Counted from the first letter of the stretch, positions 17,020 through 26,493 are shown. The stretch is 64,000 nt of DNA from Synechococcus sp. PROS-7-1 (GCF_014279795.1 NZ_CP047945.1:2314572-2378571); one strand, 5' to 3'. The notes: generated by a model from the sequence alone, not told the origin. Numbers and translations are program-made.

Positions 17020-17393
17020 GCGCCAACACACTGCAGAACGACAGGTACTGGTTCGATCGCCATCCCAATGCTGTGGTGCGCTTCAGGCGCCAACGCATCG
17101 GGGAGTTTGAAAGTTTGAACGCCCGAGGCGAACAAGCACCCGTTTTCCGCCCGAGCTTCAGCGGCGAAGAAGCGCTCACATGGGTCGCCGTCGTGGATCT
17201 GTTTCAGCTGCTGCAAGACACCAACGCAGCATCAGATGGCACCCGCATGCGGTTGCGACTGCGCACGACTCCGATTCGGAGCACTGCGGAGCGATCCCAG
17301 GCCAGACAGGAGCTGATGAAAGCGGTGGCCAGAGAATTGCTCGAACAAGCCTTGCTCGATGAAGCACTGAGCATCAATCAAGAAGCAGCCTGA
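17016..17393 (+). CDS. Hypothetical protein (125 aa), coupled to the DsbA-like gene
   Basis: MSANTLQNDRYWFDRHPNAVV begins at the ATGA overlap with the DsbA-like stop; a 21-codon upstream extension is possible but unlikely. Mixed alpha/beta composition, a predicted helical C-terminus rich in Arg/Gln/Glu, and no signal peptide or membrane segment. I recognise no family. Tight coupling suggests it is expressed with the thiol oxidoreductase. Confidence 0.6.
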   Translation: MSANTLQNDRYWFDRHPNAVVRFRRQRIGEFESLNARGEQAPVFRPSFSGEEALTWVAVVDLFQLLQDTNAASDGTRMRLRLRTTPIRSTAERSQARQELMKAVARELLEQALLDEALSINQEAA

Positions 17394-17466
17394 ATGCCAA
17401 CTGATCGACAGAGGCCTTGGCGGCTGATACAAGAAGAGCATCGCTGACGCAGCTCTCACTTCGCTA

Positions 17467-18282
17467 ATGCGCCATATCCCCCTGCTGCTGGCCCTCCCTT
17501 TGTTATGCGGCAGTGCACTGTCTCCCACGGCATCAGCCGCCGACTCGGAAGCTTTACTGCTGTTGCTACAGAAGCGGAGCTGCCCGGATTGCAAGCTCCA
17601 AGATGCCGATTTGGTGCATGCCGATCTGCGTGATGCGAACTTGCAAGGTGCTCGGCTGCAGCGCGCCAACCTTGGCCAAGCCCAACTGGATGGAGCAGAT
17701 CTGAGCGGCGCCGACCTCAGTTTCACCAGCCTGCGCGGAGCGAGCCTACGCGGAGCCAATCTCGTTGGTGCTCGACTTTATGGAACGGATCTAAGAGAGT
17801 CAGATCTCAGCGGGGCAAAGCTCAGTCCGGAAGCCCTTGAGGAAGCGCACTGGGATCAAGCCAAGGGAGTGGGAAATGGAATCCAGAGCCATGCATCGCT
17901 TCACAATGCTGGCGTCGATGCCGCTCTTCAAGGCCGCTGGGGTGACGCAGAAGCTTTGTTCAGTCGTGCAATCGAACAATCTCCGAACGAGAGCCTCTCG
18001 TGGATTGCGAGAGGGATCGCACGCTCAAAACTTGTGAAGGACGACCTCGCCGCCTCAGACTTTGGCTATGCGGCGACTATCTATCAATCGCAGGGGAATA
18101 AGGATTGGGCAAAACAGCTCAGTTCTGCTGCTAATAACCTCAAAAAGAGACGACATCATCAGGATTCACCCATACCGGCGAATGGCGTAGGCAGTAGTGT
18201 TTTGAGCAGCATCTCCACTGCCATTAGAACTATTGCACCTTTAGCAATCAAGGCATTTTCCCCAATAGGATTGGGCTTCTGA
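17467..18282 (+). CDS. Exported pentapeptide-repeat protein with TPR-like C-terminus
   Basis: The signal peptide ends near SPTASA. CPDC precedes about ten pentapeptide repeats of the A(D/N)LxG/x type (for example ADLSGADLSF, ANLVGARLYG) at residues 45-120. A TPR-like helical region (ALQGRWGDAEALFSRAIEQSP) follows, then a basic, hydrophobic tail. Pentapeptide proteins form right-handed beta helices that serve as scaffolds. Convergent with the secretin, 17 bases apart. The function is not evident. Confidence 0.7.
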   Translation: MRHIPLLLALPLLCGSALSPTASAADSEALLLLLQKRSCPDCKLQDADLVHADLRDANLQGARLQRANLGQAQLDGADLSGADLSFTSLRGASLRGANLVGARLYGTDLRESDLSGAKLSPEALEEAHWDQAKGVGNGIQSHASLHNAGVDAALQGRWGDAEALFSRAIEQSPNESLSWIARGIARSKLVKDDLAASDFGYAATIYQSQGNKDWAKQLSSAANNLKKRRHHQDSPIPANGVGSSVLSSISTAIRTIAPLAIKAFSPIGLGF

Positions 18283-18299
18283 ACACATAGAACTACGAT

Positions 18300-20630
18300 T
18301 CAAGTCCCTGAAAGGACTTGCCTTGCAGCAGGGAGACTTGGCCTGTAGCCGTAACCATAAGCGCCACCAGCTCGATCATCAATAATTTTAGGAGTGACCA
18401 TAATCACCAACTCACTCTTTGACCTCTCACCACCAGAATTCCGAAAGAACTGACCTACGAATGGCAGATCGCCGAGAATTGGCCATTTCGTTACCACCTC
18501 ACGATCGGTATCAGAAATAACACCCGTAAGGATCAATGTTTGACCATCGCGAACACGAATCTTCCCTGTATCCAATGATCGGTCATTGATGATCGTTATC
18601 GAACCACAATTGCCAACCTGCTCAGTGCCAACGGGTGCAGAAATCTCGGGTGAAAGCGCGAAAGTCACAAATCCATTGTCATCGATTTTTTCCACACGAG
18701 CACCGAATGTTAGGCCAGCATTGGCAAAAACCGGTTGACAGAAATTATTACCATTGACATCTTGCTTTACCTCGAAAGAGGTTACGAACTGAGTGCCGAC
18801 ACGTACATAGGCTTCATTGGAAAACTCGCGACCAATCTTGCCATCTTCTGAGATTTTGCCTTTATCTGTGCCTGTCGACTTTTCCCCAAATTCTTGCAAC
18901 ACAAGCGTTGGACTCGCAAGCACCTTCGTCGAAGTCGACTGAATCCTTGCCCGAAGAAAGTCAAAAAATTGATTTTCAGGGTATTGAAACTTCGTCGGAG
19001 GTGTGTATTCAACACCATCCTCAGTGACTTCGCTAACCCCAGGCTGCAGAGGATTGTCGTAAGTCCCGAAATCTGGCCTTACAGGTGACAAGTTCGATTC
19101 ACCCACCTGGGTGTTCGAACCCGGCAAAGGATAAGCCGAAGAAGGTTGATCAAAGAATGGAGTATTTTCACCCGCAAGTATGCCAGTACCTGGCACTGGC
19201 GTTGTTCCATCCTGGGCTGCGTATCGACCCGGCAAACCGCCAGCCTCGGTCGCAGGAGGCTTGTAGCCACCAAAATTAGCCAGCAACTCACCATTATCAC
19301 TCACCACAAACATATTACCAGACCTGAACGCAAAGCTATTTGCGATTTGCTTATCATTTTCGAGATTGATATCTAAAATCTTGATCGTCAAAGCAACCTG
19401 CCTTTGCCGGAGATCAATTTGCTTTAAATAAGCCTCCGCAATCGCAACCAACTGAGAATCACCAACCAATGTCACAGTCTGCAATCGTTTATCGGTAGTG
19501 CCTGTTAAACCCTTCAAAGGGCCAACTGCCGCTCCATAGGTCTCAATACTGGTCAACGTCGATGTGGACTGCGATGTCTGCGAACTGATCTGCGTTGTAC
19601 CAGCCGAGGCCGGATCACCACTGGTGATTGATGTTGTATTCACCTTGCTGACTGATGCACCAAGACTGGCGAGATAATTAGCCGCCGATGATGCACTCGC
19701 CTGATTGAGTCGGTAAACCTTGGACACTTGAGGCCCGAAAGTTTTCGCAGACACTGCGCTACCCACCATCAAAGTCCTTCCATCCAGCTTTCCTTGCAAC
19801 CCTGAAGCCAGCAGCACCCCATTCAGGGCACGGGCATAACTTTCATTCTGGAAAGACATTGACACCGGATTGCCACCACCTGAAACGCTTCCAGTTGCTG
19901 CTTGTCCAGGTTCTGAAGTTGCGTCGCCGGCATCCCCCACATACACAAACCCATACCCACCCAAGCGCGCCAGAGCCATCAAGGCATCCTTTGCCGGAGC
20001 GTTGTTCAGGGTGAGCGTCACCGGCGGACCGCTCACATTCACGAAGCTGCGGTTCTGCAGCACCATCGTGCCCACGGCCATATCGCCCAGCGGTGGGGCA
20101 ACAGCCCGGGGACGCAGGGGTGGGGCGTAACGCGCCTGGGGCACACTGCCCGGGGTGTTCAGATCCAGGCGGCCCGTCTGCAGGGTGGGCGCTGTGGTCA
20201 GACCGTTGAACTGGAGGATCAGATTTCTGCCATCCGCACTCACCACCGGTTCCTGCAGGGTCTGTCCTGGCACCGGCACCACTTCCAATTGGTAGGTCTG
20301 CCCCGAACCACTGATCGCCACCTTGGCCAGGCTCGCGCCGGGATCCGACAGTTGCTGGCTGCCATTGCGCACCCCCGGCTGACCCTGGGTTTGCAGGCGG
20401 CCCTCCCACACCCCGCCATTGAGGCGCTGCTGCAGCACCGGCTGGGCACCCACACCCTCAACCACCACCTCCACGCCGCTTGGGCCACGGCGGATGCGCA
20501 ACGCCAGAGCACCTTGCGCCTGCACTTGACGGGAGACGTTGTTCATCAGCCCGTCGAGTGCCCCCACGTCGGCAGCCGAAAGGCCAGCAATCAACACGAG
20601 GGCCGTCAACCGGGAAGGAGGGAAGCGCAT
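18300..20630 (-). CDS. pilQ: Type IV pilus outer-membrane secretin PilQ
   Basis: The ATG at 20630 gives a normal signal peptide (MRFPPSRLTALVLIAGLSAADVGA); an upstream in-frame TTG at 20651 is less likely. An AMIN-like N-domain (about 25-150), STN/secretin N0-N1 domains with PVTLTLNNAPAKDALMALARLGG, and a secretin C-domain follow. The signature WPILGDLPFVGQFFRN lies before VIMVTPKIIDD. About 776 aa. It forms the outer-membrane gate for pili. The DNA encoding the C-terminal two thirds is visibly more AT-rich than the N-terminal 230 codons. A CAAGTCC/GGACTTG hairpin covers the stop codon. Last gene of pilM-N-O-Q. Confidence 0.9.
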   Translation of the reverse strand: MRFPPSRLTALVLIAGLSAADVGALDGLMNNVSRQVQAQGALALRIRRGPSGVEVVVEGVGAQPVLQQRLNGGVWEGRLQTQGQPGVRNGSQQLSDPGASLAKVAISGSGQTYQLEVVPVPGQTLQEPVVSADGRNLILQFNGLTTAPTLQTGRLDLNTPGSVPQARYAPPLRPRAVAPPLGDMAVGTMVLQNRSFVNVSGPPVTLTLNNAPAKDALMALARLGGYGFVYVGDAGDATSEPGQAATGSVSGGGNPVSMSFQNESYARALNGVLLASGLQGKLDGRTLMVGSAVSAKTFGPQVSKVYRLNQASASSAANYLASLGASVSKVNTTSITSGDPASAGTTQISSQTSQSTSTLTSIETYGAAVGPLKGLTGTTDKRLQTVTLVGDSQLVAIAEAYLKQIDLRQRQVALTIKILDINLENDKQIANSFAFRSGNMFVVSDNGELLANFGGYKPPATEAGGLPGRYAAQDGTTPVPGTGILAGENTPFFDQPSSAYPLPGSNTQVGESNLSPVRPDFGTYDNPLQPGVSEVTEDGVEYTPPTKFQYPENQFFDFLRARIQSTSTKVLASPTLVLQEFGEKSTGTDKGKISEDGKIGREFSNEAYVRVGTQFVTSFEVKQDVNGNNFCQPVFANAGLTFGARVEKIDDNGFVTFALSPEISAPVGTEQVGNCGSITIINDRSLDTGKIRVRDGQTLILTGVISDTDREVVTKWPILGDLPFVGQFFRNSGGERSKSELVIMVTPKIIDDRAGGAYGYGYRPSLPAARQVLSGT

Positions 20631-20720
20631 ACCCGGGCCGAACCGCCACAAACCATGGGCGGATGGTATCGATCGAATCTCAACTCAACCAGCCCTTACC
20701 AACAAGAACTCACCTGTGGT

Positions 20721-21467
20721 TCAGGAGGGTGCTGACTCCGCCTTTGGCTCAACCGGTGCAGCGGATTTGTCAAAGAACGTGAGCTTCAGCTTCAGCTGAG
20801 TGCGAGGTGGCCCGGCGGGTTGTTGATCGTCTTCATCAGACGATTGAGACGCATCGTCAAGCGCCACCAATTCCAGATCGCTGGGCTGAACCAGCAATTC
20901 CAACGCCTCCATCCGCCTGAGAAAAGCGAGCAAGCCGGGATAGGGGCCCTCCGCCTGGAGCAGAACCGCCGTTTTCTGGTATCCGAGCTTGGCCAAGGGG
21001 TCCTTTGGTGCTGCCGGCTTGTTGCCTTTCCCCTGGGTGTTTCTGGATTTGGATGCCTGGTTCGGTGCCTGCGATGAGGCATCCGCAGGAGCCGCAGGCA
21101 CAGGCTCGTACAGCGTGATCGCTACTCCGGTGGCAACCGACTCGCGGCTGAGCTGAGCCATAAACGTGTCGATCTCCCCCTGGCCAGCCACCAGTTCAAT
21201 GAGCAGGTTCTGCTGCTGCTGCGCTTTCTGCAACTCCACTTGGGTTTTGGTGCGCTGCAGTTTCAACTGGGGCAGGGATGCCTCTTTGGCCTTCAAGTCA
21301 TCCATGCGCTGGCGCTGTTCTTCGATCACCCCCAGCCGCGGCCAAGCCAGCCCGGCTAACAGCGCCCCAGCCAGCACCACCCCGAAAGCCGCAGGCGCAC
21401 CCACCAGAATCCGCCCCCGGCTGAACCGGCGACGCCAGACCGATTGATCCGGACTGAGGTTGGTCAC
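20721..21467 (-). CDS. pilO: PilO-like pilus alignment protein (second set)
   Basis: 248 aa. One helix (FGVVLAGALLAGLAWP), a coiled coil (about 48-95) with many Gln/Lys, and a periplasmic domain with GPYPGLLAFLRRMEALELLVQPSDLEL. That segment is homologous to the equivalent part of the PilO-like protein at 14.7 kb. A low-complexity linker rich in Ala/Lys/Pro sits near residues 125-155. It overlaps pilN by 4 bases and is followed by pilQ after 90 bases. Confidence 0.75.
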   Translation of the reverse strand: MTNLSPDQSVWRRRFSRGRILVGAPAAFGVVLAGALLAGLAWPRLGVIEEQRQRMDDLKAKEASLPQLKLQRTKTQVELQKAQQQQNLLIELVAGQGEIDTFMAQLSRESVATGVAITLYEPVPAAPADASSQAPNQASKSRNTQGKGNKPAAPKDPLAKLGYQKTAVLLQAEGPYPGLLAFLRRMEALELLVQPSDLELVALDDASQSSDEDDQQPAGPPRTQLKLKLTFFDKSAAPVEPKAESAPS

Positions 21468-22159
21468 AGCGGCACTCCCTGCTGCTCAAGCAACCGGTAG
21501 CGCTCGGCCAGCCCCTCAGCCCCCAAAGCCTCCAACTGCTGGATCGACGGTCCTGCTTTGGGATCAAGCACCCAGTCGAGACTGAAGTTCACCACCGGGG
21601 TGTCACCATCCTCGCGGGTGAGCTTAAGCACCTTCACCCCATCCGCCTTGGAGATGGGCAGGCGCGCCAAGGTGATGGCCAGAGCATTGATGCGCTCCAG
21701 AGGCCCCGGCGTGGTTCCCACGGCAGCCTTGCCAGAAACCTTGATCCGGTCGCTTTGAACCGAAACGTCCTCCAGCTGGATGCCGACGGGAGTGACGCGC
21801 CGCAACTGCTCCAATAAAGGCGATCCTGCGGGGACCGCCACGAGTTGCTCGGCGATCTGAAGCGTGTCCCTCTTGAGAGAGGACATCTTGCCCTTGTTCG
21901 TCTTGATCTGGCCTTCAAGGGAGCGGACCTGACGTTCAAACGGCAGCAGCGTCTCCAGCTCGCGCTGCTGGGCAGCCTCAATCCAGCCCAAGCCAACCAC
22001 AGAGGCCAAGGCAACACCAACGGCCGCCCCTCCCAGCAACGCCCCCCGCAACAGCAGAGGCCCCTTGGGCATCAACGGTGGGGAGTCCTGGGGACGTCCG
22101 AGCTCTAAGCGCCGTTCGCGCAACAGATCTGGCAAACGCTGCTGCTTTTGGCTCATCAC
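21464..22159 (-). CDS. pilN: PilN-like pilus alignment protein (second set)
   Basis: 231 aa. The cytoplasmic N-terminus contains LPDLLRERRLELGRP, the likely PilM-binding peptide. A Gly/Ala-rich helix (residues 35-60), a coiled coil and a small periplasmic domain (about 110-190) follow. It overlaps pilM and pilO by 4 bases each, the classical pilMNO arrangement. It is only distantly similar to the PilN-like protein at 15.5 kb. Confidence 0.75.
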   Translation of the reverse strand: MMSQKQQRLPDLLRERRLELGRPQDSPPLMPKGPLLLRGALLGGAAVGVALASVVGLGWIEAAQQRELETLLPFERQVRSLEGQIKTNKGKMSSLKRDTLQIAEQLVAVPAGSPLLEQLRRVTPVGIQLEDVSVQSDRIKVSGKAAVGTTPGPLERINALAITLARLPISKADGVKVLKLTREDGDTPVVNFSLDWVLDPKAGPSIQQLEALGAEGLAERYRLLEQQGVPL

Positions 22160-23070
22160 GGCAACTCCGCTGGCGCCATCAGCGCCAGCTCCACCAAGGA
22201 CATTTCGGCATCCCCAAGCAATGGCCCCAGCTTGAGCGCGTCATGGCTCTCCCCCCAGCGGCCTTTCCACGCAGCATCAGCCGTCACGCACCAGCCTGGA
22301 AGGTCCATGACTGCAGATCCTTTTTCACAGTTTTGCTCCCTCCAGGCATCGACCAGCCCCAGCACTTCCACGCGCAAGGCCGCCAGATCCCTGGCCTCCA
22401 GGGCAACGTCCAACTCAGGCCATCCATGCTCCAGCAGCAGGAGACGCCAGCTGCCCCCCTGCTCCACCAACCAGATCAGAGGCTGCTGCAGGTCCTGCTC
22501 GTGCGAGCAGGCCAGTCCCCTCCAGGCGGCACAGAGCAGCCATTCAGCCCGGCGCACGCTGAGATCGGCCGCGGCCAGGGTGTCCAGCCAAGCCTGCAGC
22601 ACCATGCGCTCGGCACCCACCACCATCACCGTCTTCGTGCGGGTGTCCGGCACCAGGTCGAGGTAGCTCTCCTGCAGCGAGAGAGACCAGCCCAGGTCTG
22701 GGCCAAGCGCCCGCAGATCATCACCGTTGCTGAGCGTGGCCGCTGCCGCTCCCTGAAGCCGCCGCCATTCACAGCACGGCAGAGGCAGCAACAACTCCAC
22801 TTCAACCTGGGCTGCCACCAACCCCTGATCCAGCAGCAGATCAGCCAGGGTGTCGCCCAGCACCTCGCGCTGCAGGGGAACGCCGGCGCGGACCAGATCC
22901 TGGGGAAGCGGGACGCTGGTGACCTGCGGCTCTCCCTGCAGGCTCCAGGTGAGTGTGAGGGCATCGTCGGATGGGACCAGCACGACCCGCACGGGATCCA
23001 GAAGGGCCTGGACCTGACGCATCCAGCCCTCAAGTGCAGGAAAGCGATCGCTCAGTCCGGCCAGCACCAC
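22156..23070 (-). CDS. pilM: PilM-like actin-fold pilus assembly protein (second set, short)
   Basis: 304 aa, shorter than usual PilM (about 350). The frame is open back to the pyrD stop. No ATG lies in the first codons, so a GTG at 23070 or 23073 is the likely start. Motifs include LPLPCCEWRRLQG and SLSLQESYLDLV, which match the PilM/GspL fold only weakly, and classical ATP-binding motifs are hard to see. Position at the head of pilNOQ supports the call. About 45 bases downstream of pyrD, so the pilMNOQ set may be read from the pyrD transcript. Confidence 0.65.
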   Translation of the reverse strand: MVLAGLSDRFPALEGWMRQVQALLDPVRVVLVPSDDALTLTWSLQGEPQVTSVPLPQDLVRAGVPLQREVLGDTLADLLLDQGLVAAQVEVELLLPLPCCEWRRLQGAAAATLSNGDDLRALGPDLGWSLSLQESYLDLVPDTRTKTVMVVGAERMVLQAWLDTLAAADLSVRRAEWLLCAAWRGLACSHEQDLQQPLIWLVEQGGSWRLLLLEHGWPELDVALEARDLAALRVEVLGLVDAWREQNCEKGSAVMDLPGWCVTADAAWKGRWGESHDALKLGPLLGDAEMSLVELALMAPAELP

Positions 23071-23115
23071 ATCCCCCCCACTGGCGTCATCAACGACCTG
23101 CCGGAAGGGTATCGG

Positions 23116-24294
23116 CTAGCGCCAAGGGGCGCCGCTCCCCACCGCCTCACTGATGTGGCGGAATCCATGGCGATCGAGCTGCAGCTGCAGTCCCTCCAAC
23201 ACCCGGGGCACCAGATCGGGGCCTTCATAAATCCATCCCGTGTACAGCTGGACCAGGGACGCACCAGCCGTGATCCGCTCCCAGGCTGCTTCCGGTGTGC
23301 TGATCCCGCCCACACCCACAAGGGGAAGCGCCGGCCCGGCGGTGGCGCGCAGGCGCCGCAACACTTCCAAAGCGCGTCTGCGCAAGGGATCGCCGCTGAG
23401 ACCACCCGCCTCCTCCGCCAGGGTGCGGCCGGTCTGAGCAAGCACACGCTGCTCGAGGCCGAGACGGTCCAAGCTCGTGTTCACAGCGATCACCCCCGCA
23501 AGCCCCTCCTCATAGGCAAGACGAGCCAGACCATCGATGGCGTCATCCTCCAGATCGGGGGCGATCTTCACGAGCAGGGGCGGGCAGCCGGGCAGACGGC
23601 GCAGACGCTCCACCAGGCGCCGCAGTTGCGACGCGTCCTGCAGGTCCCTCAGACCTGGAGTATTCGGAGAACTGACGTTGATCACGGCGTAATCCGCCTG
23701 GGGCGCCAGCAGCTCAAGCGACGAGGCATAGTCATCGGCCGCCTGGTCGAGGGGCGTGATTTTGGACTTGCCGAAGTTGATCCCCAGCACTGCCGGGCGC
23801 TGACCACGGGCCGGCAACGCCTGCCGCAACAGGGTGCGGCGCAGCACTTCGGCACCCCCATTGTTGAAGCCCATACGATTCAACGCGGCCCGCTCCTGGG
23901 CCAGCCGGAACAGCCGCGGCCGCGGATTGCCTGGTTGCCCATGCCAGGTGACGGTTCCCACCTCCGCAAAGCCAAACCCGAAGCGATCCCACACCCCTGC
24001 GGCGACACCGTTCTTGTCGAAGCCAGCCGCCAGCCCGACAGGATTGCTGAAGCGGCAGCCGAAGAGCACCTGTTCCAGGCGCACATCGTTGCGCTGAAGC
24101 TCCGCACCGATGCCCTCCAGCACTCCGGAGACTCCGGGCCATCGACGCCGAAGGCTGAGTTGAGCGAGAGCCTGCAAGGCCGCACGACTGAGCTGTTCGG
24201 CATCGACCCCCTCATCGTTGGCCAGCACGGGGCCCAGCCAGCGGCGATAGAAACCTGCGGTGGACAACGCCCCGGACGATGACGACTGGGCCAT
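23116..24294 (-). CDS. pyrD: Dihydroorotate dehydrogenase (quinone), class 2
   Basis: Oxidises dihydroorotate to orotate with FMN and quinone in pyrimidine synthesis. Start [20 protein letters not shown] at 24294 is the family-like N-terminus; 32 upstream codons are open but unlikely. [37 protein letters not shown] (catalytic Ser region), [17 protein letters not shown] and the FMN phosphate loop VGVGGI are all present. 392 aa. It follows rnhA after 14 bases on the same strand. Confidence 0.92.
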   Translation of the reverse strand: MAQSSSSGALSTAGFYRRWLGPVLANDEGVDAEQLSRAALQALAQLSLRRRWPGVSGVLEGIGAELQRNDVRLEQVLFGCRFSNPVGLAAGFDKNGVAAGVWDRFGFGFAEVGTVTWHGQPGNPRPRLFRLAQERAALNRMGFNNGGAEVLRRTLLRQALPARGQRPAVLGINFGKSKITPLDQAADDYASSLELLAPQADYAVINVSSPNTPGLRDLQDASQLRRLVERLRRLPGCPPLLVKIAPDLEDDAIDGLARLAYEEGLAGVIAVNTSLDRLGLEQRVLAQTGRTLAEEAGGLSGDPLRRRALEVLRRLRATAGPALPLVGVGGISTPEAAWERITAGASLVQLYTGWIYEGPDLVPRVLEGLQLQLDRHGFRHISEAVGSGAPWR

Positions 24295-24308
24295 CTGGTT
24301 TCCTGCTT

Positions 24309-25031
24309 CTATCTCGATCCTGCCTCGGCACGCCGCAAGCGCCAGCGATCCCCGTCGATCGGTTCCACCATCCAGTCGCGCCAACGCCACGGGTGCTGGC
24401 GTTCAAGCACGTTGGCGAGGGGTTGTTCCACCAACTGAGCCAGCTCGACGGCCGTGAGCGTGAAACCACCGGTGGCGAGCCGATCCGCCAGCTCCAGGCG
24501 CGTGAGCAACGTGCGCAGTGGCTCCGGTGCCGGATCCGGAGGTTGGGTTTGCGCAGCACGAAGCGGTGGTGCCCCCCCCTTCGAGTAAGCCACAGCGATG
24601 GCATCAACCCGGTCGTTGTCGGGATCACCGCTATGCCCTTTCACATAGGTGAGCGGCACATCGGGCAGGCGTGCCGCATCCAGGGCCTGCCAAAGGTCTT
24701 GGTTGAGCACGGGCTTACCGGCGGCCGTCTTCCAGCCCTTGCGTTTCCATCCGACCATCCAGGAGCCAAGCCCATCGATCAAATATTTGCTGTCGGTCCG
24801 CAAGGTGAGATCGGGATGGCGTGGCAGCTCTGCCAAGCGTTCCAGCACGGCGAGGGCAGCCTGCAACTCCATGCGGTTGTTGGTTGTGGCCGGCTCGGAT
24901 CCACCGAACTCCTCCACGCTGCCGTCTTCAAAGCGAATCAAGGCACCCCAGCCCCCTGGACCTGGGTTGCCGCTACAGGCTCCATCGGTGGCCGCCGCGA
25001 CAACCCGTCCCCTGCGATCGCCATCAGCCAT
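24309..25031 (-). CDS. rnhA: Ribonuclease HI with C-terminal extension
   Basis: Degrades RNA in RNA-DNA hybrids. The catalytic acidic residues are visible: Asp in [16 protein letters not shown], Glu in [11 protein letters not shown], Asp in [10 protein letters not shown] and Asp in [10 protein letters not shown]. The usual domain ends near residue 160; an additional 80 residues contain a helical segment [21 protein letters not shown] and an Arg/Trp-rich end. The extension's role is unknown, possibly nucleic-acid binding. 240 aa. First gene of rnhA-pyrD, divergent from the DUF3747 gene by 60 bases. Confidence 0.92.
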   Translation of the reverse strand: MADGDRRGRVVAAATDGACSGNPGPGGWGALIRFEDGSVEEFGGSEPATTNNRMELQAALAVLERLAELPRHPDLTLRTDSKYLIDGLGSWMVGWKRKGWKTAAGKPVLNQDLWQALDAARLPDVPLTYVKGHSGDPDNDRVDAIAVAYSKGGAPPLRAAQTQPPDPAPEPLRTLLTRLELADRLATGGFTLTAVELAQLVEQPLANVLERQHPWRWRDWMVEPIDGDRWRLRRAEAGSR

Positions 25032-25091
25032 TTGTCACCCCACCCTGTGTTCGGTACAACACGGTTCTTGAGCACCCAGGAGGTCTGGGCT

Positions 25092-25796
25092 ATGGGCCGA
25101 ACCTACTTCCGCAGGACTGCCTTAGCGGCCACCGCCCTGGGGCTTGCCGGTCTGGGCGCGGCTCTTCCTGGCTTGAGCCGAGCTTTATTCGACAGTCGGC
25201 CCTTGCAACAGGAACGCTTCGCGGTTCTGGCCCAGGCCGTGGGCAACAGCCGCTGGAAACTGCTCGTGCTGGAGCAGATCAAGGCCCGTCCACTGTGTTG
25301 GGAAGAGCGCAGGGACGGCTTGATGAAGCCTTCTTTGAATGATTTCGATTTCAGCGGGATCTGCAGCCGCTATCTCGACAGCAATGGCTATTCCCTACGC
25401 ACGGGAGGCACGGACTCCGACAAACGCTTTCGCCTGAAGCTGGAGCAGACCCGCGATGGACTGCTGCTGCAGGCCATGGATCCAGTGAGGGGAGACAGCA
25501 CGGTTGTGGCCCGAGCCACCCGGGTGCGGCGGGACAAGGATGCTTTTGTGAAACTGACCCTGGAGCCGGGGTGGGCCCTGGAACGTCGGGCCTACAAAGG
25601 CCGAACCCTGAGCCATGTGTATTTCGCCAATTCCAAGCCAATGCCAACGCTCATGGCCTCGAGTCGGGGCAGCAGCCGCCAGACCCGCAGCTTCTCAGCG
25701 AGTCTGCCCAGTGCTCCAGGACTGCCGCAGGCAGGAGGCAGGGGCCAGGCAGGGCGGGGGCCGATCCGATTGCAGGTGATTCCCTTCCGTCCCTGA
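25092..25796 (+). CDS. DUF3747 domain exported protein
   Basis: The ATG at 25092 gives a twin-Arg-like signal peptide (FRRTALAATALGLAGLGAALPG). The DUF3747 core follows: SRWKLLVLEQIKARPLCWEE, then DFDFSGICSRYLDSNGYSLR and FRLKLEQTRDGLLLQA. The C-terminal 50 residues are Ser/Gly/Arg-rich. This cyanobacterial family is exported and of unknown function. 234 aa, monocistronic, closed by a strong terminator about 140 bases downstream. Confidence 0.75.
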   Translation: MGRTYFRRTALAATALGLAGLGAALPGLSRALFDSRPLQQERFAVLAQAVGNSRWKLLVLEQIKARPLCWEERRDGLMKPSLNDFDFSGICSRYLDSNGYSLRTGGTDSDKRFRLKLEQTRDGLLLQAMDPVRGDSTVVARATRVRRDKDAFVKLTLEPGWALERRAYKGRTLSHVYFANSKPMPTLMASSRGSSRQTRSFSASLPSAPGLPQAGGRGQAGRGPIRLQVIPFRP

Positions 25797-25934
25797 CGGG
25801 AGGACAGTTGAGGGAGCGCCCTCTCCCGACGAGACAGGGCCAGGATCACTTCTTATGGTTCATTTGTGTGAGGAGTGCTAAGCGCCTCTTCAGGGTCGAA
25901 ACAAGGACAGACTCCTGCAATGCGCTTCACTTCT

Positions 25935-25965
25935 GAGTCCTGCCTTTGGCAGGGCTCTTTTTTTT
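25935..25965 (+). terminator. Rho-independent terminator after the DUF3747 gene
   Basis: GAGTCCTGCC (25935-25944) pairs with GGCAGGGCTC (25948-25957) around a TTT loop with one G-T wobble, followed by eight T. It is read on the plus strand. Confidence 0.85.
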
Positions 25966-25972
25966 GGGCCAC

Positions 25973-25997
25973 AAAAAAACCGACCCTGGGGTCGGTT
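25973..25997 (-). terminator. Rho-independent terminator after rplL
   Basis: On the minus strand AACCGACCC and its complement form an 8-9 bp GC-rich stem with a very short loop, followed by seven T (A run at 25973-25979 on the plus strand). It ends the rplJ-rplL transcript and lies back to back with the plus-strand terminator. Confidence 0.88.
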
Positions 25998-26053
25998 GGG
26001 TGCAATGGAATGGGGGAAGGGTCGCTATCCCGCAGGACACCGACCCGACACGA

Positions 26054-26446
26054 TCACTTGAGGGTGACCTTGCCGCCCACTTCTTCGATGGCCTTCTTGA
26101 GGGCTTCGGCTTCGTCCTTGGACACGCCTTCCTTGATGGCCTTGGGTGCAGCCTCGACCATGGCCTTGGCATCACCAAGACCCAGGCCGGTGGCCTCACG
26201 CACAGCCTTGAGGACCTTGATCTTGGCTGAAGCGTCAAAGCTCTCCAGCACAACATCAAATTCGGTCTTCTCTTCAGCAGCCTCGCCACCGCCAGCGCCA
26301 GCAGCGCCAGGAGCGGCCATCACCACACCAGCAGATGCGGCAGCGGACACACCGAAAGCTTCCTCGATCTGCTTGACGAGCTCGGAAGCCTCAAGCAGCG
26401 AGAGAGTTTTCAGTGATTCGAGAATTTCGTCGGTTTTTGCAGACAT
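26054..26446 (-). CDS. rplL: 50S ribosomal protein L7/L12
   Basis: Stalk protein that recruits translation factors to the ribosome. 130 aa: N-terminal dimerisation helix [18 protein letters not shown], an Ala/Gly-rich hinge (residues 45-65), and the conserved C-domain [24 protein letters not shown]. Follows rplJ by 47 bases and is closed by a terminator. Confidence 0.97.
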   Translation of the reverse strand: MSAKTDEILESLKTLSLLEASELVKQIEEAFGVSAAASAGVVMAAPGAAGAGGGEAAEEKTEFDVVLESFDASAKIKVLKAVREATGLGLGDAKAMVEAAPKAIKEGVSKDEAEALKKAIEEVGGKVTLK

Positions 26447-26493
26447 GGTTGGGAATCAGCAACAGATCAGAGAAACAGTCGAGTCGAAGACGA

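Noticed and set aside
18301-18320. CAAGTCC/GGACTTG hairpin as pilQ terminator
   Set aside because: The stem covers the stop codon but no T run follows on either strand.
19089-19115. tRNA-like TTCGATTC box
   Set aside because: It lies inside the pilQ coding region and no acceptor stem or anticodon arm can be folded around it.
22078-24282. Very long plus-strand open frame (734 codons)
   Set aside because: Antisense to pilM and pyrD, which have clear family motifs; the open frame is a result of GC-rich codon bias.
24279-25091. N-terminal extension of the DUF3747 gene by 271 codons
   Set aside because: The extension is antisense to rnhA; the ATG at 25092 gives a proper signal peptide.
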